Shown here: positions 1 to 9,898 of the stretch, in pieces
Numbering within the stretch: the stretch's first letter is position 1
How the letters are laid out: the number at the start of each line of letters is the position of its first letter
NCBI GenBank assembly: GCA_905250885.1
Contig: CAJNOQ010002566.1
Span: forward strand, 1 to 23,701
Source of the DNA: Didymodactylos carnosus
Taxonomy: Eukaryota > Rotifera > Eurotatoria > Philodinida > Philodinidae
Direction: 5' to 3'
DNA length: 23,701 nt
Program-made: the position numbers and the translations under genes
The notes under the pieces: model-generated
The model's database searches: none
The model's input: the letters and a program-made list of their open reading frames with translations, nothing else
What the model was told of the DNA's origin: nothing

Positions 1-44
1 TGTCGTAGAGAGTTCATTCTTTTTTTGTTTAAAAGAGGAAAAGA

Positions 45-213
45 AACTACATCGACTGACCGGCGTCGATTTTTGAATTAGGTCTTAGTTTTTTGTCAAA
101 CTGAGGATTTTTAGAAAATCCGGAAGGAGTTTTCGGGTTTCGGAGGTTGTTGGTTGCCTGGAAAACCAGTAAAGGCTTAATTGAAAAATCGGCGCCGGTC
201 AGTCGATGTAGTT
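45..213. mobile_element. Short foldback (MITE-like) element
   Basis: The first and last ~40 bases are inverted copies of each other. The left arm begins AACTACATCGACTGACCGGC and the right arm ends in its complement, with only a few mismatches before the arms diverge around 88 and 172. The interior (about 80 bp) has no reading frame. No target duplication is obvious at either edge, so the exact ends are uncertain by a few bases. It is best described as a non-autonomous foldback DNA element; the family is not recognised. Confidence 0.6.
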
Positions 214-456
214 AGGTGTCTAGTTCAGATAAAACAAACCCGAACTCTCCAGCTTGAAGTATATTAAAAAATCTTGGGACGCCGTTCAGGGTCCTTTTTG
301 AACCTTGATCTCTGGAAAACTCCTAAACCGTAAGACTTGGAGACAAAAAAGTTTTTTCATTCCCGTAACTCATTGTGCTTAACATTTATGGAAAGTTTCC
401 TTAAGATCGGATGTACGGTGTCGGAGATAATTTCTGAGAGAGAGGGGGCCCTTAAG

Positions 457-1416
457 TTTTTTTGTGCCCGGAATTAAGACAGATTCGTGCCCATTTAAGA
501 CTTTTTGTGCCTGGTCCGGGTACAAAAAAATCTTTTTACACTTTTGTACCCGGAGACAGATATGTGCTCAGATTTGATTGATTTGTGCCCGGTTTTAATT
601 AGATTAGGAATAAGAATGAGAAAGGTTATTATCGCTATTTATTTACTGACGTAGTGGCAGAAATGGCAGAACAGATAGAATATGTAAGTAGAACAGCTAT
701 ACGCATTTCCTACTTCTGTTGGTCTTCCGCGTCATTTCTGGAAATTTTTTTAATTTTGCTTAGTCTTTCACAATATTAGAACTACTATTGAAAACAGCAA
801 TTTTTTCATCATTGTAAAAGATCACACGAATTTGAGAATCGCATTCAGGATATTTTCTAGCCTGGGTACATCGATATGTTACTTTTTTTCCAAGAGCTGT
901 TGTTTCGATTCGCTTTATTGAATCATTATTTTGTTTTATAAATGATTTCATATCATTCTCATCAGAAAGTTCATCTACAAAATTCCACTCTCTCTGAGTC
1001 AAGGTTTAAAGTAAGTTTTAGTTGAAAGTTTCTTTCTGAATTCAGTTACAGAGCTATCTTTGAACTAAGATAATCTAATGACTACCTAGAATTCTCTATT
1101 TGTGTATAATATATCAATCGAATTTACGAAAAAGATCCTTGATCAACATTGCCGGTCTGTGAATACTGTATAGTACTTTATGCATCTTGTACATAAACAT
1201 ACAGACGTATGTCACAAGCGATATCTGTCAGGATAACTTATGTTCATCTCTTGGTCTACTATTAAATTTTCTCGCACACAAATCGGGCACATATCGTTTC
1301 GGGGCACAAAAGTGTAAAAAGATTTTTTTGTACCCGGACCGGGCACAAAAAGTCTTAAACGAACACAAAAAAACATAAACGGGCACAAAGCTGTCTTAAT
1401 TCCGGACACAAAAAAA
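457..1416. mobile_element. Mutator-like (MULE-type) element, non-autonomous or decayed, with ~120-138 bp TIRs
   Basis: Bases 457-575 and 1279-1416 are inverted copies built around repeated TTTGTGCCCGG / CCGGGCACAAA words, with shared blocks such as GGAATTAAGACAG and GTACAAAAAAATC. Long TIRs with internal word repeats are known for Mutator-like elements. The interior carries a minus-strand fragment (760-1002) that looks like the zinc-binding N-terminal domain found in many MULE transposases, but no catalytic DDE domain. I could not find a convincing 8-11 bp target duplication at the edges. The MULE assignment depends on the internal fragment and is an inference. Confidence 0.55.
760..1002 (-). 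pseudogene. Fragment of a MULE-type transposase, FLYWCH/WRKY-like zinc-binding N-terminal region
   Basis: The open frame of 80 codons has no ATG; its first codon is TTG and an AG acceptor (ACTCAG) sits just inside it, so it may be an internal exon. It reads as a tryptophan-containing start (EWNFVDEL), then K-K-V-T-Y-R-C, C-D seven residues further on, and a strand-rich stretch (IRVIFYNDEKIAVF). That order is what FLYWCH-like zinc-binding domains at the N-terminus of MULE transposases show. The expected His-x-His zinc ligands are missing: the frame stops right where they should occur. No transposase catalytic core follows, so it is a relic within the TIR element around it. Identity is inferred from pattern only. 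Confidence 0.4.
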
Positions 1417-2310
1417 TCTTCGTCCGTTAAAAACTCAGTTGAAATATGTGCGTTTCGGAATTTTTAGACAATTTTGGATTGTAAGTGAAAATTCTGAGTT
1501 TTCAATTTTTGAGAATGTCGAAAAAATAGGGATTGGGCTAAAAAAATTTGTTGCCCATTTCTAAAAAATCAATATTTTAAGATTTTTTCATCAAAAATAT
1601 CTTCTGAAAATCTAAAATCAGATTTTTTCTAGGTAGCTCGATGAGCTCTATCCAATTAGCACAAAAAAAGTGAAGAAAAATTCTTCTCAACTTTTGAATT
1701 TCCTGCACATAACGTCTCTATTTTCAGCGCAAATATACCACTATATCATTCGATAATGCAGGTTATTTTGATATTTAACGCAAAAAGGATCTTTGCGTAC
1801 CAACCAATCAACCAACTATCTTTTAGTTATTAAAACAAAAGGAAGTTATGTTTAATTTGAAATGGTATTGTACGCAAATGTTGGACTTACTTTTGTGTAC
1901 TTAGTCTGTCTAGGGATTATTGTCAATAAAAAAAGAAGCGACTTTTGCTTTTCGATAATCAAGACTAGAGTATTTTGTCAAAAGACAAGAATATTTGAAA
2001 AAAGTTGAGTAAAATAGGTTTTCTCTGAGATCTTCGTGAATCTAGTTTCGTCACAACATAATGATCTTTCTGTTATTCCCGGTCAAAATTGGAAAGTTCA
2101 TATTTTGTTCAAATCGGTTAGAATCACTTGAAACTCTCAAACAATACTCAATTTTAGAATCTTAACATAGTTTAACAGATGAAATTTGAAAAGTATGTTC
2201 TTGTGGATGAGATTCTCTGGAAATATGTAAAACCAACATAGTAACGAAAAACTTTCTAATGTAATTAGGTCACGTTGAAGCCTAAACTTAAACTGACTTG
2301 TTCACAATAG
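1417..2310. other. Gene-free stretch, nothing recognised
   Basis: AT-rich sequence with poly-A/T runs. I see no reading frame longer than shadows, no tRNA-like boxes and no clear inverted or direct repeat. Confidence 0.5.
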
Positions 2311-2538
2311 GAACTATCACATCTTCATCTAAGACGTAGAAAAAGTGTTTAAGAAAGCGAGCAATTGCACTAAAGGCAGCAAAATTTTCAGCTTTTTTTG
2401 CTTGTAATTTATAACCAAGTTAAAGAGCGAGGTAATGAGTTAATAGTGAAATACTCAGAGTTTTGCTAGTGTAATTGCTGTCTTTCTAACTAATTCTTAA
2501 ACTCTTTCTCCACGTCTTAGGTAAAGATGTGATAGTTC
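2311..2538. mobile_element. Foldback element, ~60-70 bp arms
   Basis: GAACTATCACATCTTCATCT near 2311 is answered by its near-complement ending at 2538 (AAAGATGTGATAGTTC). The match continues inwards through AAGACGT, AGTTTAAGAA and GCAATT(G/A)CACTA to about 2371 on the left and 2467 on the right. The ~95-bp centre is unrelated AT-rich sequence. There is no coding capacity and no clear target duplication. Confidence 0.55.
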
Positions 2539-3057
2539 GCATTATGTAGAATTGTATTCTCTACACACAATACTCTAATCGAACTTTTGAAGCCTGACGT
2601 CGCATTTAATCATTTTACATGCAAAATTTACTTTTTTCAATTTTTAAAGCTTCAATTGTTTTTCTTTTGTCCACATTGAATGTGGATGTCGATATAGAAG
2701 AAAGAATCGATGTGTAGTGGTTCAAGAATAGACGCCATCATTTATGAATCAAATCACAATTTGATCTCAAAACTTGGAAATGAATCACATAAATTGTAAT
2801 TAAAATAAATTTTTGGCTTTTGTTGGCAACAACTGACTTTTGTCTATTTTCCGAGTGGCACACAGCACGCTATTCCGCAGTTAATACCAAAAAACGACTT
2901 GATTCACTAGTAACTAGTACAAACTGCACAACTCCAATCGTTGTCTAGTATATAAAACAGAAAGAATGGATTTACTTTTCTCAAATGCAGTGTTATTCAC
3001 TTCATTATCTATATATGTGATTGCTATTATGAATGAGTCATTAGTATAGTACAATCT
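2539..3057. other. Gene-free stretch, nothing recognised
   Basis: AT-rich non-coding sequence between a foldback element and a GAATTC-rich repeat block. No reading frame, hairpin or tRNA-like box stands out. Confidence 0.4.
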
Positions 3058-3570
3058 TTATGAAGGATGTCGAATTCCTAAATTTCAGACATTCTGTAGG
3101 ATTCTAGGTGATTACCGATTTATTCCGTTTTCCCCAACCCGGAGTCAAGGTTTACTGTGGTTTAGTGGTTCACTCTCATGGCTCCACGCATCCGACTCCC
3201 TCCACTCTCCCAGTCACGCAAAATATAGTTTGCGAGTACGAATTCTACGTGGAATTCTGTTTTCTGTAGTGAAACTGATGTAGAATTCCGAAATTATGAT
3301 TTTTATAACAAAAATATAATCCAGTAGCACAGAAAATCAGTGGTTATATATTTCAGCTTGTCTCTCACTTTAAGAAAACAGAATAAATTGGTAGTAACGT
3401 AATATTCTATAGAATTCTAGGTGACTACCGATGTATAGAATTCTATGGAACTCTGTAGATTTCACTTTGTGTCTCAGTTGGTGAATACAGACTAAAGCCA
3501 TAGTGGTATAAGACTCGATACATTTCCTAGAATTCTATAGATTTCTTAGAATTCCTGTATTAGAACAACT
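3058..3570. repeat. GAATTC-rich degenerate repeat block
   Basis: GAATTC occurs about nine times in roughly 500 bp, often as (T)AGAATTCTA, which is itself palindromic. A longer unit, ATTCTAGGTGA(T/C)TACCGAT, occurs twice, near 3100 and 3415. The block lacks coding capacity. It looks like a degenerate interspersed repeat, possibly several insertions of one short element, with a tRNA-like segment embedded near 3158-3199. Confidence 0.4.
3151..3210 (+). repeat. Possible tRNA-derived SINE head (A-box and B-box like)
   Basis: TGGTTTAGTGG (3158-3168) fits the RNA polymerase III A box (TRGYNNANNNG). CATCCGACTCC (3189-3199) fits eight of the eleven B-box positions (GGTTCGANTCC). The gap between boxes is about 20 bases, against about 33 in an ordinary tRNA, and no cloverleaf can be folded, so this is not a working tRNA gene. 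It may be a decayed tRNA-derived SINE or a chance match. Confidence 0.2.
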
Positions 3571-3991
3571 CATACGTTTGATCTTATAGTTCCTGTTTCA
3601 TGGAAATTCCAAAATTTTACCATGTTCCAAAAGAAAATTTTCTTTCCAAACTCAGGGATAGTTAAGGTGAGCTTAATCGTAGGGTTGTGTACGCTAAGGA
3701 TATCTAGTCATACATATAGTAGACTATCTTAGGTAAGGCCAAGTAACGTTAGAAAATTCATTTAAATTTCCTGAAACTCTACTCTGCTTTGGATCTACTC
3801 TGCTTGCTTCCTGAGCGTCTCCAGCTACTTTCGCATGTACCATCGTACTACCGATTATTGACAAAAAACTGAATATGAAATGATAGATCTTTTAAATTTG
3901 TTATTTGAAATCATCTACAGTGACCTTCACCGCAATTATAGATGAAAATTAAATTTCAATTAAAACTGAAACCTTGCCATTGAGCATTTTA
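3571..3991. promoter_or_regulatory. Presumed 5' flank of the ADAT2-like gene
   Basis: This is non-coding AT-rich sequence directly upstream of the deaminase start codon. The promoter must lie here or in the repeats before it, but I can point to no specific box. No upstream exon is evident. Confidence 0.25.
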
Positions 3992-4692
<701 letters not shown>

Positions 4693-4822
4693 ACTGTTAC
4701 ATGCCGTATCAAAGTTCTTTTATTCTAAGGATGCAAGTTGAAAATGAGTACCGTATATTGCATGCCCGAACTTTAGGCGGGCTTGGGGTGTCCATGTTGA
4801 ACAGGTTTTTAACTTCGAAATT

Positions 4823-5129
4823 GCCCAAGCAGATATCACCTATGGGAAAAATCTAGATACATTTCGTCTGTAATCGGGCGATACACGACTAGTTGCCATC
4901 TAGATTACTAGTTTGAAAAGGGACTTTTAACTAGATGCGTCTACAGGTGCATCTAGTAATAGTTAAATCGATCGATTATCGGGCGATAAATCGATAGTTG
5001 CAACTAGAAAAAATCTAATAATCGCCCAGTTACTAGATTTCCACTGTCGTTACACACTAGTTACAATCGAGTAAAAATCTAATAATCTAGATGAATCGGG
5101 CGATACTAGATTTTTTTTTGACGCTTGGG
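4823..5129. mobile_element. Interspersed element with GCCCAAGC ends, copy 1
   Basis: It starts GCCCAAGC and ends GCTTGGGT, with weaker inverted similarity inside (AAAATCTAG, CGGGCGAT, ATCTAGATTA). The interior is packed with CGGGCGAT/ATCGCCC and CTAGAT words in both orientations, so the whole unit can fold extensively. AATT lies on both sides and may be a 4-bp target duplication, though this is too short to be sure. Its right half recurs nearly unchanged at 6411-6557, which shows it is a dispersed repeat. Confidence 0.5.
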
Positions 5130-5735
5130 TAATTATGAACAGAGAAAAAACGACGGGTTCAATAAACATTTGTTTTCTCGAACTTGAAAGTCGTATTGAG
5201 CAAATCTGATTTCATATTTGGATAGAGCATACTCGAATGTGTGTTTAGAGTAGCTATTTAGTCGATAGACTGATCAATTATCGCCCAATATATTGTGGAC
5301 AGTATCTGATGCCACTGTGCCACTAACTATGAAATTAGATATATTGACCAATTATTGCCCGATATATTGACTCACGTAATAACAGCTTAAAGGATGCTGT
5401 CTACAAGGTAACGCTCGTCTGCTCTCGCTCGATTCCTTGACTTTAGGAACTTATATTGGCGAACGGCCTTCCATGAGTTTGAATCGAAGACAACGCTCAC
5501 ACCGCCCTTCGGCCGGTATTCGCTAGTGGACCATCTACAATATATTATGAATACCTCTCTGATTTGATGTGTAAGCTTCGTAATTTAATATAAATCTAAA
5601 AAGGTTTCTCGGGATCGTCCAAGGTTCCCAAAGGTCTAAAACTACTTCTAAACACCAGACAATTCTCACGCTTTTAAATGTAGTTGGGTACGTTTTGAGT
5701 ATCAGCTCTTATACTACACTGTAATCTTGAATTAA
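5130..5735. other. Gene-free stretch with short repeat scraps
   Basis: Two copies of a CCAATTAT(C/T)GCCC(A/G)ATATATTG-like word near 5275-5295 and 5345-5370 look related to the ATCGCCC words of the neighbouring element. A somewhat GC-richer patch at 5400-5525 was checked for tRNA boxes and coding potential, and neither holds up. Confidence 0.35.
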
Positions 5736-5971
5736 TTTCCAGTTTATAGAAAATCGCCTGAAAAATCGCCGGGCATTTTCTAGTTTATAGGAATTCCTCG
5801 ACGAATTTCCAGCTTTCTAGGAAATGTTGATTTTCTACTTTATAGAAAATCGACTTGATTTTCCATAAATTCAATTTTCTACGAAGGTGGAGAATCGCTG
5901 AGGATTTTCCATAAACTGGAAAATCATCGGCGATTTTCTAGAAAGTGGAAATTCGCCCAGAAATTTCTAGG
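5736..5971. repeat. Degenerate array of short palindromic units (TTTTCTAnTTTATAGAAAATCG type)
   Basis: About eight units of roughly 25-30 bp alternate in orientation. Examples are TTTCCAGTTTATAGAAAATC, TTTTCCATAAACTGGAAAATC and GCGATTTTCTAGAAAGTGG. Neighbouring units are mutual inverted copies, so many nested hairpins are possible. The GAAAATCG core recurs throughout. No coding potential is seen. Confidence 0.55.
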
Positions 5972-6410
5972 CCAAATACTTATTCACCTTTTTGTTTTGC
6001 ACTCAGTGTAGGCATAAGAGCGTCACGTAAAGACACTCATATTACACTTAAATCAACTTTGACAGTTTCTACTTTAGATCACAATTCTGCCTATGCCAGC
6101 AATAGTTTTGATTTATGCAGAGACAGTGGTGGCGCGAAGTTTTGGTAGAAACGTCCGAAAATCACAAGAGAGAAAAGTAGAAAATTATTTTTTACATAAG
6201 AGAGAAAATGTTCAACGAGATGACTGCAAAAATAATTACTGATGCAGCGAGAAAAAAAAACTAAGCAAACATTTTATTCTGTAGTTGGGAGATAGATGTT
6301 GACAGAAATCAGTACATTTTGATAACACAAAAAAAAGTCATTTACGGATAATAAAACTTACAGAATATAGATAGTCTATCATGGTGAATCGATTAGAAAT
6401 ACTTGATCGC

Positions 6411-6557
6411 GCGATAAATCGATAGTTGCAACTAGAAAAGGTCTAATAATCGCCCAGTTACTAGATTTCCACTGTCGTTACACACTAGTTACAATCGAGT
6501 AAAAATCTAATAATCTAGATGAATCGGGCGATACTAGATTTTTTTTTGACGCTTGGG
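6411..6557. repeat. Copy 2 (partial) of the GCCCAAGC-ended element
   Basis: 147 bp match bases 4983-5129 in direct orientation with two mismatches (AAAAAAT against AAAAGGT), ending at the same GCTTGGG terminus. The left half of the element is missing here. It is nested inside the larger TIR element. Confidence 0.75.
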
Positions 6558-6710
6558 CAGGTCCGCTCAGTTTATACGGACATAGCAGCCGCAAAAATTT
6601 CAACACTCTTGCCGTGTAAAGCATAAAAGTGTTATGCCACGCACTACAGTCCTGCCATAAGGGAGAAGATCATAGTTAAGGCTATTGTGTAAGGATAGTC
6701 TAAGTTATTG

Positions 6711-6748
6711 CGCAAGAACATTAACGCTATGGTGCAAGAACATTAACG
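6711..6748. repeat. Short tandem word GCAAGAACATTAACG, two copies
   Basis: The 15-bp word occurs at 6712 and 6734. TATTGCGCA-like words flank it on both sides (6706-6713, 6751-6758 and a TATCGCGCA at about 6774). It looks like the remains of a minisatellite or of subterminal transposase-binding repeats. Confidence 0.35.
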
Positions 6749-7016
6749 GTTATTGCGCAGTCTACTCAAGACTATCGCGCAATATTTCGTATATAAATAC
6801 ATTAATTTTATTGTTAAGGATGTCTTTTTCATTTGTAAATAAACGTTAGGCGAGAAAGATCTTAATTCACCCGGGAAACCTAACAAAAAGGTTACATAGA
6901 ATCCCATATTTGTTCGCAAAGAAAGTTATATTCTACATGCCTGTTTAGGGATGTCACGTGTTTTTGACCTTTTTTACAGTAAAGCAACTTTGAGCTTATT
7001 TTTCTCTAGGTCCATA

Positions 7017-7142
7017 GAATTAACATCGACGTTTAATGCTCGGCGAATTTCAAAGAGTACCTATTTTCCATAAATAATTTCCAACCTTACAGTGTACTCG
7101 AGCTGCTCCTTCGTACAATATATTAAACGTCGATGTTAATTC
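7017..7142. mobile_element. Small hairpin element nested in the 6161-7332 element
   Basis: GAATTAACATCGACGTTTAAT (7017-7037) is an exact inverted copy of 7122-7142. The 84-bp loop is unrelated AT-rich sequence. This is a miniature TIR element or a foldback scar; no target duplication is clear. Confidence 0.5.
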
Positions 7143-7382
7143 TTTGAATTAATTGACGTTTTTTGTGTTATCAAAATGTACTGATTTCTGTCAACATCTA
7201 TCTCCCAACTACAGAATAAAATGTTTGCTTAGTTTTTTTTTCTCGCTGCATCAGTAATTATTTTTGCAGTCATCTCGTTGAACATTTTCTCTCTTATGTA
7301 AAAAATAATTTTCTACTTTTCTCTTTTGTGATTCGATTCGCTTATGCATAGAATATCTGACAGCCATTTTTTCGTATTTTGT

Positions 7383-7409
7383 GCACACACGCACAGACAG
7401 ACAGACAAC
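7383..7409. repeat. CA / CAGA microsatellite
   Basis: An ACACACGCACAGACAGACAGACA tract lies in the 5' flank of the F-box gene. It is a simple sequence repeat with no assigned function. Confidence 0.6.
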
Positions 7410-7602
7410 CATTTTATAGGACTCTAGACTAAAGTCAATAGAATATTACATCCCCGGATGTCGGTATACAGACATCCATTCAAAAATTAGTTGTGGGTAT
7501 TCTCTAGCTGCTGTTATAAAGTTTTCAGGCCTTCAAAATTAGCTTGTTTATCAATAGTTAGGTTCTTAGTAGTTTAACTACTTATTCTGGTTAATTTCAG
7601 AA

Positions 7603-8523
7603 ATGAGTTTTGTTTTAGAATTGCTACCAAACGAGTTGCTCCTAGAAATATTTAACTATATTCAACCAATTCATTTGCATCGAGCTTTCTTTGACTTAAA
7701 CAGTCGAATAAATTCTCTCCTTCAACATGACCATCAGTGGAAAATCTATTTGTGGACAAATTGCTCGAATTATAAATACTTGTGTCAACATGTCCTGCCA
7801 ATATTCTGGAAACAAATAACCTATTTATCGGTTAGAACACATGATCTTGAAGCCCGTGTTCCACTACTTAATTTTGTTAATTTAAAATCATTAGTTCTCC
7901 GTTGTGACTATCCATATGATTTCATATTTCCGCTATTATTGATATTAAAACAGTTGACATCACTACATCTACTCACTGAACATTATAACAGTTGTGATCA
8001 TAGTCAATTATTAACTCATCCAACATTAAAACGAATTACATTGATTAATGTTTGTTTAACAGAATTCAATTTTAAACAAATAGAATCAATACGTTCATCG
8101 AATATTGAATATTTGAAAATAAAACCTTGTTCATTCATCAATCTAAATTTACTATTACGACACTTACCACAACTAAAATACGGAAATTTTACACTTCCAG
8201 CTAGAAGTATGAGATACCCATTAGTCATGGAAAATACGACAATTTTCAATTTAATTTATCTCAAATTAGATGTAATTTCACTTGAATTTAATCATTTAAA
8301 ACAATTATTATCACGCGTTCCAAATTTGATCTATTTATCGTTTGCATCTACATCAAATGAATTCTTTATCGATGGTCATCAATGGCAATGTTTACTTGAA
8401 AAACTTGTCAATTTAAAAATGTTTAATTTAAACATGAAGAACTGGTATAATAAAGCAACCGATGAAATAAAAGAATCATTTAAAACGAAATTTTGGATAG
8501 ATGAACATCCGAAACAAATATGA
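7603..8523 (+). CDS. F-box protein of the bdelloid-expanded family, short C-terminus (306 aa)
   Basis: An F-box spans about residues 4-45 (LLPNELLLEIFNYIQP ... LNSRINSLL) and would bind Skp1 in an SCF ubiquitin ligase. After it comes a long leucine-rich, LRR-like stretch (LKSLVLRCD, LTSLHLLTEH, LKRITLINV, LIYLKLDVI, LIYLSFAST), probably for substrate capture. The tail GHQWQCLLEKLVNLKMFNLN ... FWIDEH matches the end region of the F-box family I know from bdelloid rotifers. There, FWIDEH is normally followed by QWxVRCHW and a further long segment; here it stops four residues later. It may therefore be a truncated paralogue, yet the 306-codon frame is intact and a poly(A) signal follows at once. 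ATG is preceded by TTTCAG, which may mark an intron in the 5' UTR. The substrate is unknown. Confidence 0.82.
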   Translation: MSFVLELLPNELLLEIFNYIQPIHLHRAFFDLNSRINSLLQHDHQWKIYLWTNCSNYKYLCQHVLPIFWKQITYLSVRTHDLEARVPLLNFVNLKSLVLRCDYPYDFIFPLLLILKQLTSLHLLTEHYNSCDHSQLLTHPTLKRITLINVCLTEFNFKQIESIRSSNIEYLKIKPCSFINLNLLLRHLPQLKYGNFTLPARSMRYPLVMENTTIFNLIYLKLDVISLEFNHLKQLLSRVPNLIYLSFASTSNEFFIDGHQWQCLLEKLVNLKMFNLNMKNWYNKATDEIKESFKTKFWIDEHPKQI

Positions 8524-8550
8524 TGGCTATTTTCGAATCAAGATACCATC

Positions 8551-8556
8551 AATAAA
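8551..8556 (+). promoter_or_regulatory. Poly(A) signal AATAAA of the F-box gene
   Basis: AATAAA begins 27 bases after the TGA stop, which gives a very short 3' UTR. The position suggests that this stop is the real end of the transcript's coding region. Confidence 0.5.
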
Positions 8557-8988
8557 AGATATTTAAAACTTAACTATCAGTTATGTTTTGTTTTTATGTT
8601 TAACCTCTTGAACAGTACGAATATATGAGTGATTCTGGTGATTTTTGTACCGTTTGACTTGAGCTCATGGGCCTGCCCGGTTCTCCTTTAGTACTAAACC
8701 AAACATTTGGAAATTGATCCCCTGCTACAATCCTTTTTCTATCTTATTCCCTTAGTGTACAGTAAGCAAAACACTTTGTTTTTTGGTTCTTTTTTCTTCT
8801 TTTCTCTGTGATTTCTGCACGTTCTTCTTTCTTAATTTTTAACATTTTTCTTCTCTTAATCCTTTACCCCCGAAAGGTATTTTTTTGAAGATCTATGAAA
8901 GACGACTACTGAAGTGGAACTCTTGAGTGCTCACTATGTCCATTCGATACTTAAAATAAAATGAAGTTACCTAGGTGACAGAATATAG
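8557..8988. other. Gene-free stretch, nothing recognised
   Basis: T-rich and pyrimidine-rich sequence (TTCTTTTTTCTTCTTTTCTC near 8785) between the F-box gene's poly(A) signal and the next TIR element. No frames or repeats can be supported. Confidence 0.4.
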
Positions 8989-9898
8989 AATGTCCACATC
9001 TGTGGACATCAGGGGGGAGTGACGTGAAAAGTACTGATTTTTTCGTTTTACATTGATTGTAAGTTGCCAGTGATTCAAAGTTTCAGCGCTTTTTATTTTT
9101 CGCTCAAAGGCACATCATTAGATGCAGTTTTATCTGGTAATCACAAATCTGACCTTAGTTTTTCGATTTAAGCTAGTTTCCCGGAGAAAAATGCAAAATA
9201 CTGCAAACTCCTCAAACACACCAAAAACTAACCTTTGAGAAAATCACTCTAATCTTCTTACAAGTTTACTCTTCAATCTCACCAATGTGATTTTCGGGTT
9301 CCTCGACTCAAACTGAGTCTAGACATGTGATCTAGAGCTTGATCGCGCATATCGTATAGGCTGAGAAATTTTAAAAATCGGTGGTCCTCCGTTGATGCGA
9401 CCTAATTTTGCAACCGTATCTATTTTTTTTTTCTGATAATAATTGAAACCTTTCCTAATCAGGCATAATTGTAGCCCGCACATTTCTGATTAAAATGAGA
9501 CGTCTCTCAGCTCTACATGACCTTTCTTTGCAAAGTTATAAAATTCACAAGAAAAGTCCTAAATGTTCATTGTCACCCCAAAGCTACAGAAATAAGAAGA
9601 AATTAATTTAATTCTCTAGACCACATGTCTAGACTCAGTTTGAGTCGAGGAACTCGAAAATCACATTGGTGAGATTGAAGAGTAAATTTGTAAGAAGATT
9701 AGAGCGATTTTCTCAAAAGTTAGTTTTTGGTGTGTTTGAGGAGTTCGTAGTATTTTGCATTTTTCTCCGAGAAAACTAGCTTAAATCGAAAAACTAAGAT
9801 CAGATTTGTGATCACTGGCAACTTACAATCAATGTAAAACGAAAAAATCAGTACTTTTCACGTTACTCCCGCCCCTGATGTCCACAGGTGTGGACATT
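8989..9898. mobile_element. Long-TIR foldback element (arms ~349 and ~285 bp)
   Basis: Left arm 8989-9337 and right arm 9614-9898 are inverted copies. They share termini AATGTCCACA(T/C)CTGTGGACAT, themselves palindromic, and inner ends at CATGTGATCTAGAG / CTCTAGACCACATG. The left arm holds about 67 extra bases (9075-9141) absent from the right arm. The 276-bp spacer carries a sequence (9445-9606) related to the arms of the hairpin at 15391-15986. There is no transposase frame. No target duplication is evident. Confidence 0.65.
9445..9606. repeat. Half-unit of the 15391-15986 hairpin family
   Basis: By eye it is about 80% identical to 15541-15707 in the same orientation. Shared blocks include TTGTAGCC(C/T)GCACATTTCTG, GACCTTTCTTTGCA and CAAGAAAAG(T/C)CCTAAATGTT. 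Only one arm of the hairpin is present, which suggests deletion of the other arm or independent mobility of the half-unit. Confidence 0.6.

Larger units (their letters stand above)
6161..7332. mobile_element. Non-autonomous DNA element with ~175-bp near-identical TIRs
   Basis: Left arm 6161-6335 and right arm 7159-7332 are inverted copies that differ by about one base and one small indel, including an identical run of nine A/T. Such long, nearly identical arms imply recent insertion or gene conversion. The 820-bp interior has no transposase frame. It holds a partial copy of the GCCCAAGC element (6411-6557), a 15-bp word repeated at 22-bp spacing (6712, 6734) and a smaller hairpin element (7017-7142). 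It ends 270 bp upstream of the F-box gene start. Confidence 0.65.

Noticed and set aside
1187..1409. Overlapping frames on both strands (63 and 65 codons)
   Set aside because: Both overlap the right terminal repeat of the Mutator-like element; the proteins are translated CGGGCACAAA repeats.
5400..5525. GC-richer patch considered as a tRNA or rRNA fragment
   Set aside because: No A/B boxes in correct order on either strand and no recognised rRNA core wording.
5945..6148. 67-codon plus-strand frame
   Set aside because: It begins inside the palindromic array and ends just before the 6161 element. There is no recognisable domain and composition fits chance.
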